DNA of 64,000 nt, taken from assembly GCA_036346375.1 (NCBI GenBank), contig CM070504.1, forward strand, positions 11,095,890 through 11,159,889. Direction: 5' to 3'. Position 1 is the first letter of the stretch. Each line of letters begins with the position of its first letter. The notes under the pieces are model-generated. The model did not search any database. It was not told the DNA's origin and saw nothing but the letters and a program-made list of their open reading frames with translations. Below, piece after piece: positions 1 to 9,918 of the stretch. Source of the stretch: Guadua angustifolia (Eukaryota > Streptophyta > Magnoliopsida > Poales > Poaceae). A program made the translations under genes and the position numbers.

Positions 1-267
1 TCCAAGATATATCGTACCTTGCAGGTACTTGAGAATGTGATTAATTATAGTCCAACGCCTCTTTATGGGATCAGACGAATATCTCACAAACAATTCACTA
101 CAAAAGAAATGTTAGGCATGGTAAAATTTGGCAAGGAATAGAAGTGCATCAATAGTACTCAAATATGGAGTCTTTGGCCCTAACACTAGCCCTGACACTT
201 CCTCATCTTCTCGTTTAAGACCTTTTAGATCTTTCTCTATATCCAATGTTCTAATGAGCATGGATGT

Positions 268-802
268 ACAAAGTGATTTTGCTAGGGATGGCAATCAGAC
301 CCGCGGATTCATGTACCTGTAGGTTCTGCACCTAATAGGGTCAGGTTCAGGTCTTAATTTTCACCCGTGGGTTCTTCGAGTCGGATACCCGAGATAGATT
401 TGGGTCGGAGTCGAGTTTATAAAACCACCCATGGGTACTCATCGGGTATCCGAAATACCGCATATACCCATCGGGTACCCACCGGGTTTAGGGTCGGGTG
501 CAACTTTTTATCCTATAGGCTGTTCGGGTTCGGCCTGAGTTTTTTGGTTTGAGTTTCTTATCAGGTCGGGTTTTGCAAAACTTGTACCTGACTTGACCCA
601 TTGCCACCCCTATACTGCATTACTGCACAAACCCGTCGAGTACTCACCGAGTTTGAGTATAGTTTTTTACCCGATAGGGTATTTGGGTCTGGGTCAGGTT
701 TTTAAATTTGAGTTTTCTGTCGGGTCGGGTTTTGTAAAATCAGCACTCGACCCGACCCATTTGTACAAAGTGATCTGAGACAAAGTTTGGTTTGTACAAA
801 GT
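268..802. repeat. hAT-like MITE with a partial internal duplication
   Basis: The stretch begins TAGGGATGGCAA near 284 and has the inverted match TTGCCACCCCTA near 602-613, a TIR style common in plant hAT-type MITEs. The interior is rich in GGGT, CGGGT and ACCCG words. After the apparent 3' end, about 120 bp (roughly 615-755) repeats the 3' half of the element in diverged form. An 18-base word, GTACAAAGTGATTTTGCT, flanks the whole block at about 268 and 795. No coding region is supported. Superfamily assignment is an inference from the termini. Confidence 0.4.
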
Positions 803-2309
803 GATTTTGCTTCACCATCACCCGAGGACTTATGTTTTGGTGAAGAGCTACTACTACAAACGGACCCCTAATCAAAATTTTGTTGCTGTCGTGCGGAATA
901 GAAGAGCAAGAAGCGACGTACCGTGAAGACTAGGCCACCCTTGTGTGTCGACTAGACGTCGATCCGTGTTAATCCACCTCTCTCGAATTATGCAGGCTAG
1001 TGCAAACTCAAGAACATCTTATCTATGAAATTGATCTTCTTCATATTCCGACCTATCCGGATCATCGGACTTACATGAAGATCAACTTAGACCATGTTTT
1101 TGTTAAATTGATCCAACACTTAATCTGACCAATTCGGATCATCTATGTATTTTTGAGCACTTCTATGTAGAATTGATACGACCTAAATCCAGGCTACTCA
1201 GATCTTTTGACTTCCATTGCACATAAAAAATATGTCCTCCGTAAAATTGATACAACCCCTCCGAGTCACTCAGAACATCTAACTCCAATTAAAATCCTTT
1301 AGACATGCTCTCTGTTGAATTGATTCGGCTAATGATCCAACCTTGGATTATCCGGCCTAACTTTTTTGAACTAGTCTAATTTCATACACTTTCCAAATTT
1401 GATACTCACTTAGATTCTTGGCATCCTTTGACTAGATGAGTTGTAGAGACCTAGTGTGCAACACAATTAACTACCTAACCTCACCAAGCTCAGGCTACTT
1501 GTTTTGAACCCTCCTTAATAGTATGGTCAAAGCAAAAGAAAAATGTGTCACTAAAATTATCCAAACTCGACTTCTCATATAATTTCTAGTCACAAGATTC
1601 TTAATCTTCATGTTTTGCCATTATATACATCCCTTGGGGAATCCATGAATACCAAAAACTCCCAATATACCAATGTTAGGCACTAATTCATTTTTAAACC
1701 TTGAAATATAGTCTTGATAAAGAAATATCATTAATAAACAAAACACTTACATATATAAAATTAGGGGCCTAGATGTTTACAAATGGGGATTATGCATCCT
1801 CGCCATGGTGAGTTACATGGCTACGGCATGCACACAGCACGATGATCATGCATAAGACACGACATGACGTCGATAACGCCATGGTATGATTCAATCTAGA
1901 TCTATTTGATGGCCACGCCAAGATGCAAGACAAACATCGATCTCGCCATGGCATGAATCGATGGTCGAAGAGCCCAATGCATGCCTAGGCACGAAACAAC
2001 AACGTTTTGTGTTAAGGCATGAAATAATGACAGGGGTTTGGTCGATGCTAATCCCACACAAAGTGAGACATCGGTCGGACTGAGAGGCCAAATAAATCTT
2101 GCAACTGAAATGACCAAGAAACACTAAGTATTAACCTATGAAGCGTGAATAACCTTCGATCATAGCACTTTTGTGCTGATAGCATGTCATGTATCAAGGT
2201 TATTGTTAACTAATCAAGATCGCATAACACACAAGATTAGAACAGAGAGACAAGATACAAATCCACGACTCTCTTTCCTCTTTATCGATGTTTTGTGGTG
2301 TGTGCACAA
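803..2309. other. Non-coding stretch, no gene recognised
   Basis: AT-rich sequence. Between about 1020 and 1440 loosely repeated phrases such as AATTGATCCAAC and GGATCATC recur every 100 bases or so, suggesting an old degenerate repeat. Open frames at 1891-2124 on the - strand show no recognisable domain. I see no conserved gene here. Confidence 0.5.
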
Positions 2310-2586
2310 TCTCTACTATATAAAGCAAGAGTTTCTTCCCACGTTACTTCATCAAAATTACCCACCATTGCCACTGCTCTTTAATTACCCACATTTGCCA
2401 CTGCTCTTTAATTACCCACTTTTTCCACTATTAGTGCTCTTTGCAAATAAACTTTTTATCGCAAATTGAGTTTCAACCATTGTACATTCAAATTGAACAG
2501 TATTATTCAGACAAAGTTAGTGTTTTTTGCAAATAAATTTTTGTTACAAATTAAATTTTCATTGCAACGTACGGGCACATGACTAG
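2310..2586 (+). mobile_element. Small non-autonomous Helitron candidate
   Basis: The element starts TCTCTACTATATAAAGC directly after an A at 2309. It ends in CTAG (2583-2586) directly before a T. This fits the Helitron pattern of a 5' TC, a 3' CTRR and insertion between A and T without target duplication. The 3' end carries GCAACGTACGGGCAC, close to the GCAACGCACGGGC words seen at the ends of many grass Helitrons. It is 277 bp and has no Rep/helicase gene, so it would depend on a partner elsewhere. A strong 3' hairpin is not obvious, which keeps confidence moderate. Confidence 0.5.
2357..2440. repeat. 27-bp tandem repeat, three copies
   Basis: Three successive units of the form TTACCCAC(C/A/T)NTTGCCACTGCTCTTTAA lie inside the Helitron candidate. 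The third is diverged. Period is about 27 bp. Confidence 0.8.
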
Positions 2587-2976
2587 TATGCCTTTATGCC
2601 CTACTTATATATAATAGAAGGAACTTTTTTTTCAATAGAAGAAAGCTAAATCCTATAGTGGTCTAGTGGGACATTTCTAACTAAAAACATCGTAAGAATA
2701 TGTTTTAAAAAAACATCTACGTGTGTATATATAATAAATATTCTGCAATAATTATCATATCACTCTGAGATCATAAAAAAACATACAGTGAAATAGAACG
2801 GAGGGAGAGCAAGATGCATGCAATCTCTTTAGTTTTTAGAGAGCATAGAAGTCTGTATGGCATGCGTTGAATGTGAAATCATCCATTTTCTAGTCTTTTC
2901 TATCTTTTTTTTTACAAATTTAGACTATATGAACGTATTTGTAGATTTGACCCTATTGTTGAACATGGAAACGTCT
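2587..2976. other. AT-rich non-coding stretch
   Basis: No gene, TIR or array recognised. The sequence is low-GC with poly-A and poly-T runs and forms the left flank of the solo LTR. Confidence 0.5.
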
Positions 2977-2981
2977 AAAGG

Positions 2982-3949
2982 TGACTAATACTCATACCAG
3001 GGATACCCCAGTAGGCCGGAACACCAAATGGGCCGTCTCAGGCCCAGCTCTGGCCAAAGGCCTCGTTGGACTACGAAGGATCCTCGGCCTTGATCAAGCC
3101 CACTAGGGCGCCCGATCCGCCAGTGTCGGGCAAGCACAGTTCCCGACCGCCCTGGTCAGGCGACCGAGCCCGACCGCCTCGGTCAGGCCCCAACGAACTC
3201 CAACTCAGCGACCTCCGCCACGTCGCCGGTCGACCTCAAGCTGGTCACCTACCCCATGGATACGACGGCCATGCTAGGGCGGGTGGCTCCTTCCCAAGGT
3301 GGGCAGGGGGCCGCCAAAGTCAAGCGCCAGTCCCTTCACCCGTCATGCGCAGTGGAGAGACGCGCTCCCTCCCGAGGCAACGCCAGAACGTAGCGGACGG
3401 CGTCAGCATCTGACAAGCGCACAGAGGGCAGGTGCGCACCTTCCCGACGGAACGCCGCCCGTTGTGTCTACCAACCCAGCGTGGGATAAACAGAACTGTC
3501 GATCGCCAGACCAAGACAGGACACGGGCGAGACCACCCCTACTTTTCTTTTCCAAACTCCCGTGTAACCTGCCCCCTTCGCCTATATAAAGGGCGGCAGG
3601 ACCCTTAGGGAGGGGGATCGATCGATCAATCGAGCACATAAGCATAAGCTTACGAACTTTAGCACTTACGGCTCGGACGCTCCTACAGCTTTGAGCCCTT
3701 AGTTCCACCCGAGCTCTCGAGCTCTTCCACTCAGACGAGGCACATCAGGCCTGCCCTTTTGCCCTCGCTTGTAACGCTGAGTGGTCCACTGCACCCTGAG
3801 CAATACATAACCCCCACACGAACTGGAAGTAGGGACATTCAGCCCGAACCAGTATACATCTTGGGCTCCCTGAGTCAACCATTCAAGGAGAGGGAACGCG
3901 CGGCCCCTTAACTTACAAATTTACTTACCGGTTTTACGAAACACCGACA
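2982..3949 (+). mobile_element. Solo LTR of an LTR retrotransposon, probably Gypsy type
   Basis: A 968-bp block begins TGACTAATAC and ends ACACCGACA, so it has TG...CA ends. It is flanked by a perfect 5-bp direct repeat, AAAGG (2977-2981 and 3950-3954). No primer-binding site, coding region or second LTR follows, so this is a solo LTR left by recombination between two LTRs. The GC-rich first half is followed by a TATA box and a plausible transcript start. The GC-rich composition suggests a Gypsy family, but the lineage is not resolved. Short open frames inside it (3066-3708) are not treated as genes. Confidence 0.8.
3583..3590 (+). promoter_or_regulatory. TATA box of the solo LTR
   Basis: TATATAAA lies about 600 bp into the solo LTR, the usual place for the U3/R border. 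GGGCGGCAGG follows directly. It may still drive transcription towards the Harbinger element on the right. Confidence 0.5.
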
Positions 3950-5132
3950 AAAGGTGACACCATGCCCCTACCGTGAAAGGTCGCTGGAATTCCTGGAATT
4001 GTAGCAAGGCGCCTCTTGCGCTTATTAGGTGCGAAAGTGATTGGTCTCGTGTTTGCCCGCTACCACGGCTTGTAGGCTCTCACGCTTTTTGGTTGCGGTA
4101 GTATCGGCTTTCATGCTCCTCAGGTGCAGGAGACCTCCTACAGTAAGAAGGGTGATATATCTATTAAGGGTCTGTTTGGAACTATAGTTTTCTAAAACTA
4201 TAGTTTTGAAATACCATGGTCTGCAATTGCTTTGATATAAATACCATAGTTTTACATAACTCCATTAAAACCATAATATTTTTTGGAACTACCAACTGTT
4301 TGGTTTCATGGTTTTTTTGGCTGGCATACTTATCAAAGTATTGACTATGACACACAAAAAAGATGTCAATTTCCATTTCACAAGTTGTGGCAAACTGAGT
4401 TCAGAGGGAAACAAAAAAAAATGCCACAGGCAGCTCAGATGACCATCGCCGCTGTTTCACATGAGCTCAAGCTTCATCTCAAGATCATCCATTGATAACT
4501 GCACATCTTCCACTTTTTGTTGATTGCTGGGAAAAGATGAAATCCAAGTTTAGAAACAGCAAAAGCATGTCAATCAAATTTGGCTAATAACTCATGGAGC
4601 CATCAACATGGTACATGAAGGTAAAAAGAAACTAACTAGAACAATAATAGGCGGCAATACCTGATTCGGTTCTGCAGTTTGCTCCCATGAATCTGTCAAA
4701 AATATAAACCAACCATCACATGAGCTCTTTTAGCAATACAAGAATAAAGAGTTCAAAAGTTTTATATAAGTTCATAACAATACTTACGTAACTAAAAATA
4801 ATGGAACATCTGGCATTTGCACAGTTGTTTATATGTCAGCGTCCTTTAAGCAAGAAAAAAGGCCTTGATTGCCAGCTTACAGGTTTGACCAAATCCCATG
4901 ATAATTAAGTGTCTGATGAGATCATAATATTCTGAACTAAGAGTTAATGGAATGTATTTCAAAAAAAAGGTCATGGTTTTTTGGATGGCATAGTTACCAG
5001 TTACCAAAGTATTGACTATGACCAAGGAAGAAGAGAAGTGAAATACTCTTCCGCCCCCCTCTCTCTCTCTCACCGTGGTGTATATATATAAATAGATCTT
5101 GTGTAAAATCTGGTGAGCAATCAACTTGTGAG

Positions 5133-6409
5133 GTGAATATAACAAGAGAGATGTGGAGAAATTTCTTCAGTAGAAAGAGAAGAGATGATGAAGAAATGGA
5201 GATTGTCAACCGGTGGTTAGCTAGCAATTATTCTCATGAGCGTACACTTGTGCACACTTCCATCCTTTCAGGAAAGAAGCATGTTGAAGAACTTCTCCAA
5301 GGTCATAAGGTACGTGCTAGGCGAGAACTTCGCATGGAGAAGGAAATTTTTTGCAAGCTCGTAGAGGTCCTTTGTGACAACAATCTCCTTACAAATAGTA
5401 GAGAAGTTTCAATTGAAGAACAATTGGCTATATTTCTATTTTGTCTTTCAACAAATGCAAGTAACCGTTCGTTTCAAGAATAATTTCAGCATAGTGGTGA
5501 GACTATTAGTCGGTATTTCAATATTGTTCTGAAAGCTCTTATTTCATTATCATCGAAGATAATACAACTGCCTCCAATCAACACTCCATTCAAGATATCT
5601 AGCAACCCTAAGTTTATGCCTTACTTCAAGGTAATTTTAGTAATGTGTACGGCATTTTTTTGCATTGTGTACTACTATTAGTAACATCTTTTTTTTATGA
5701 CTGCATCGGAGCGATTGATGGAACTTATGTACCTATTACTATTTCTCCTAGTTTGCAACATCCATACCGTAACAGAAAGGGTAGCTTGTCACAGAATATA
5801 ATGGTTACATGTGAATTCAATTGTCAATTTGTGCATGTCAGCGCGGGATGGGAAGGATTGGCTTCAGATGCTCGAGTATTACAAGATGCATTAGCTCATG
5901 GTTTTTATGTTCATACTGGCAATTTTTATTTAGTGGACGCGGGATACGCTAACACTCCAAATTTCATTGCTCCATACCGTAACGTTCTATATCATTTGCA
6001 GGAGCAAGGTAGGAGTAATCAGAGACCAAGTAATGAGAAGGAACTATTCAATTTAAGACATGCACAACTCCGCAACCATGTTGAAGGCATTATCGATGTT
6101 CTGAAAATGCGTTTTACTATACTGAAATGTGCATCTTACTACCTTATTGACGCACAGAGAGATATTGTGCTTGCTTCTTGTGTTCTCCACAACTACATCA
6201 AAAAGAATGATGGTTCTGATCAATGGCTTAATCAAAACAGTATGCAAGTCAATCCGTCCGACATAGTGGATGTTCCGGATAGAGATGAGGAATATGAAGA
6301 TGATGTGCTATCTCTCAATGAATGTCGACGTGCAGGAAATTTGAGAAGGAACCAAATTGCGCAGGCTATGTGGAATGATTATGTTGCTTATTTTCAAAGA
6401 AACAACTAG
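5133..6409 (+). pseudogene. PIF/Harbinger transposase (HARBI1-type DDE nuclease), mutated
   Basis: The N-terminal part (5133-5483) has the RELRMEKEIFCKLVEVL and SIEEQLAIFLF helices typical of plant Harbinger transposases. It ends at an in-frame TAA (5481-5483), after which the same frame continues with FQHSGETISRYF, the expected next motif. The frame then reaches a GT donor at about 5631. The second part opens with CIGAIDGTYVP (first Asp), then WEGLASDARVL and LVDAGYANTPNFIAPYR (second Asp region). It ends with LRNHVEGIIDVLKMRF (Glu region). The expected acceptor before the CIGAIDGT block reads TTTTTTTAT with no AG. The catalytic residues are present, but the stop and the missing acceptor argue against a functional product. 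The enzyme would cut and paste the element at TWA targets. Confidence 0.85.
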
Positions 6410-6981
6410 TACTGTTTGTAAGCATGCAAATAAATGAAAGCACTGCTTGTAAGCATGAAAAGAAAATGAAAGCGCTATTTTTTCTTCCAGTAAACTCATG
6501 TCCATTCATCCAAAGGAAACAAAAGCACTACTAGTATGAAGACATTTTTTCAGGAACGAAGGCTTATATTCTAGGACAAAGCGAGTAGTCACATAAATCA
6601 GTGGCCCTTAATAATCAAGATTCAAGATAAAGACCAACGATATAATGCACGCAATTAATAATTTAAAATTTTATTAACCGTCTTATCTTGTTTGTTGTTT
6701 TTTTGTTTCCTATTCCAATGTAGAGGGAGCCGTGGAGTTTGTTCAATGAATAAAGGGAGGCAAAAGTTGCTCACTGGAGGTCACTAACAAGCAAAAAAAC
6801 TGCTAGTATGAACTAACAAGTAAAAAACTGCTACTATGAACTAGAAGTTCCACTCATCCATAATAAATATAGTGAAGCACAAGCCTGATATTAGTTGGAA
6901 ATTGACCTCTTGATGTAAGCATCCGCAAGGTCCACTTCATTACAGCACATGAATATCTCTCTAGCATCTCTATCTCCTTTA

Positions 6982-7995
6982 AAAAAAATTGATTGCTTTA
7001 AGTAGCTCAGATTGAGGAAGGGATAGAGTCTTCAATTTACCAATACATTTTGCCATACTGTATGGATCATTGTTGGGATCACTATTCTCTATTTGTCTAA
7101 GCTTTAATTGAATCTGCCTCTCCGTCAGCTCATTATAAGCCTCTAGCTCTACTTTTCGCAAAGCAAGCAACTCATTCATTGAAGTGTCATTGTTTCTTTT
7201 ACATTTCTTTCAACCAGGTACAACAGGTGCTTCACTTTGTCTTTTTTGCCTCCCTGGCATCAGTGGTATGTCATCACTAGAAGCTTGTGCCTCTATATAA
7301 GCTTGTGCCTGACTAGAAGTGTGTGCCTCCCTAGTAGCTTGTTCTTCAGCCATTGCTCTATATTGACTCTGAGGTATATCATAGCTAAATCCACTTTGAG
7401 TGTTCAAATCAATATCTTCATGAAGGAAATCAACCCATGTGCTTTGCAAAATAGGTATGGTTAGGCTAGGTGTATTCATCTGTCCATAATCCTCTTCTGA
7501 AAAATGGAGTTCAGATTTATATGCCTTCTCCGAAGATCGCCTACAGTGCTTCCCTTCAACTATTTTACCTATCAATTCAACACAAATAAAATAGTTTAGC
7601 AATGAGAGATATAGGTATGTTTAATTCACACACATAGCTGAATTATCATACTATTGTAAATCTCATGCAAGTCGTCATAGTAGGGGAAGGCCTTATTCTT
7701 CCATTTATGCAATTCCTTTGGTAGCTCATCCCATTTTTCATCAATTGTAGTAGCCATCTTTAGGTCATTGTCCCAACCAAATCCACTCTTTGAAAAGATG
7801 AGCTTCATTGCATTATGATCCTTCTTTAGCCTTTGTTCTCTGTCCTTCAATTGCGACACCTTAAAGTTTGCTGATACAAATTTCTCATTGATACGTTGTG
7901 CCATGCTATCCCAAGCTTCTTTGGTCCAACTATTCTGGGCACGATATCTTGGTGAATTGTACTCTTTGAGGATGCTCACAAAAAACCTAGTTCAT
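6982..7995 (-). pseudogene. Myb/SANT-like Harbinger accessory protein, mutated
   Basis: Read on the - strand, the frame holds a trihelix/Myb-like domain (NSWTKEAWDSMAQRINEKF, then SQLKDREQRLKKDHNAMKLI and SGFGWDNDLKM). This matches the DNA-binding partner that PIF/Harbinger elements need for nuclear import and TIR recognition. A second segment (7602-7210) is low-complexity and rich in Gln and Ala. The last (7179-6982) is a predicted helix rich in Glu and Leu. In-frame TGA codons lie near 7993 and at about 7212-7210, and a splice is needed between 7626 and 7602. It is convergent with the transposase. The family is clear from motif order; activity is unlikely. Confidence 0.75.
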
Positions 7996-8237
7996 GTTTC
8001 ATTCCATGATGCCCTCATGTCCTTTGTCTCTGGGATAGAACAAAACAAGTATCTGTAGAAATGCAAATTAATTAAATTGTTGCTTAAACATGCATGTAGC
8101 TTTGTGATAGTTCAGTAGTAAATCTATAATTTTGTGAAATTTACTCAAGCAAAATTATGTAACTAGCTATTTGAAAGGTGCATCGTGGGCAGTAAATTAG
8201 AAAAGAAAATTCGATCGCTTGCAAATTAAACAACGCA

Positions 8238-8814
8238 TGCATCTGGCTCGGCTCCTTCGCCACCGCCGAAGATCCGCGAGCCCAACAAGCACAGGTGCAT
8301 CTGGCTTGGCTCCTTCACCACTGTCGAGGAGGCCGCGCTTGAGGTTGACGAGGCCGCGCGCAGGCTCTACAGGCCTGACTCCTTCCTCAACCCGCCGCAC
8401 CTCCGCCGCCACCGCGCACCAGCGGCTCAGGTGGCTCCCGGCATACACCAGAGGCTGCAGGAGCTCAAAAACCCCTCATCGTCGTCGACCAAGCCGCCGC
8501 CGCTGACTCCTCCTCCTCCTCCCACGCGCGCTCACCTGCTGCTTCTTCCCACCTCGTCTCCCATGTCGTGCTTCCAAGCCCTTGAGTAGGCGATGGCCAC
8601 GACGGCGATGACCATGGCCGAGAGCACACCGTGTGACGCGGCTGCGGGTGTTGGCGCCGACAAGCCGCAGCTCGACCTCAAGGAGTTCCTGCAGCAGATG
8701 GGCGTGCTCCACGCAGACGAGGAAGGCGTGGCTGGAAAAGAGGGCATCGACGGGGATGGCACGGGCTCGCCTCACTGCACGGGACGGTGGGGGAGGATGA
8801 ATGCAGTGGCGTAG
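8238..8814 (+). pseudogene. Captured AP2/ERF transcription-factor fragment inside the Harbinger element
   Basis: One + strand frame from 8272 reads IREPNKHRCIWLGSF, then EEAALEVDEAARRLYRPDSF and LNPPHLR. This is the second half of an AP2/ERF DNA-binding domain. The frame continues through a Ser/Pro-rich linker to CFQALE and a TAG at 8587-8589. It resumes in the same frame with MATTAMTMAEST, DKPQLDLKEFLQQMGVL and an acidic tail that ends near 8814. The first half of the AP2 domain (the WV.EIR strand) is missing. A second partial copy of the CIWLGSF segment precedes it at 8238-8269. ERFs bind GCC-box or DRE promoter elements in the nucleus; this copy lacks half its domain. GC content is far above the rest of the transposon, as expected for a captured grass exon. 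Just downstream (8903-9000) a phrase CACTTCTTGCGATGGGGATTGGGGAAAA repeats three times. I cannot name the donor gene. Confidence 0.75.
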
Positions 8815-9309
8815 GGAGGGGCAACGGCGTACCTTTCTCGCGGGACATGGAATCGGTGGTGGCCGGCGGTGGCAACATCGGCGGCGACGGGGCCAGCTCC
8901 TCCACTTCTTGCGATGGACTGGGGAAAAGCAGCTCTAGCTCCACTTCTTGCAATGGGGATTGGGGAAAAACACTTCTTGCGATGGGGATTGGGGAAAAAC
9001 AACAGTAGCGGGAGAAGGAAAAAATGCGCTGTACGGAGCCGCAGCGGAGGTAGATTTCACGGGAGTTGGAAAAAAGGGTCATGATGGAGCTAGCAACACT
9101 TGTTTGGTGAGAAAACTTTGGTCTAGACTGGAGTTTTCATTTCCAATACTCCAAAAATACTATAGTATTAATATCATGATTTTTGAAACATAATTTTTTG
9201 AGAGACAACCAAACACCTCATGGTATAAAATACCATAATGTTCTCATATACCATGATATTATCTAGAAACCATAAAAATACTATACTTCCAAACAGGCCC
9301 TAATAAGTT

Positions 9310-9702
9310 GGAAAAATATCCTGTGCAATCACCCCTCCCGGTGAAACCACGGTGCAACTGAACTAAAAAAGTTTCAAAAAATTCTGAAAAAAATCATGGA
9401 TGTACATCTCAACTTACCCCACCTACATATAAAATTTCATGATCAAATTCATCTTATACTAGCAGTTACAAAAAAGACAAATGTAGCATGAACAGTGATT
9501 TTTTACTGTTCATCACTATTCATTTTTGCTGCTTGTTTTTTTTTGTAACCGCTAGTATATGATGAATTTGATCATGAAATTTTATATGTAGGTGGGGTAA
9601 GTTGAGATGTACATCCATGATTTTTTTCAGAATTTTTTGAAATTTTTTTTAGTTCAGTTGCACCGTGGTTTCACGGAGGGGGGTTGCACCGGATATGTTG
9701 CC
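9310..9702. mobile_element. Foldback Mutator-type MITE with perfect 9-bp TSD
   Basis: A 393-bp near-perfect inverted repeat runs from GGAAAAATATCC to GGATATGTTGCC, with CTGTTCATCACTATTC near the centre. It is flanked by identical 9-bp repeats TAATAAGTT (9301-9309 and 9703-9711). A 9-bp TSD with long arms points to a MULE-derived MITE. It sits immediately right of the Harbinger element and about 217 bp upstream of the SPRTN start codon, within its likely promoter. Three relatives lie at 12055, 12470 and 44256. Confidence 0.85.
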
Positions 9703-9918
9703 TAATAAGTTAATAAAAATGCTAGATTTGTAAAAAACAAAGAGGAAAAAGGCTTGAAGAGCTCAAGCTTCCTCGAGTGCCTCCCAGCGCTTCAACACCA
9801 TCACCACCCCGTGCCAAATGGCCAATTTCATCATCCAGAACCCCGACCGGGGCCTTCCCCTAAACCCTCGTCCATCGTTCCCATCGCCAACACCTCTGAG
9901 CCGCCGCCTCCTCCGGCC

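Larger units (their letters stand above)
4168..9300 (+). mobile_element. Full-length PIF/Harbinger DNA transposon carrying a host ERF fragment
   Basis: The 5133-bp element has inverted termini GGGTCTGTTTGGAA at the left and TTCCAAACAGGCCC at the right. A 3-bp target duplication TAA lies at 4165-4167 and 9301-9303. TIR style and TSD are diagnostic of PIF/Harbinger. Inside are both classical genes: a DDE transposase on the + strand (5133-6409) and a Myb/SANT-like protein on the - strand (about 7995-6982), facing each other. A captured AP2/ERF fragment fills 8.24-8.81 kb. Subterminal regions repeat ACCATGGT and ATACTATAG words, and the phrase CAAAGTATTGACTATGAC occurs at about 4335 and 5007. Both transposon genes carry inactivating lesions, so the element is probably no longer autonomous. 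Confidence 0.88.

Noticed and set aside
3066..3708. Open frames of about 100 codons inside the solo LTR
   Set aside because: LTR sequence without coding homology, with frames open because of GC content.
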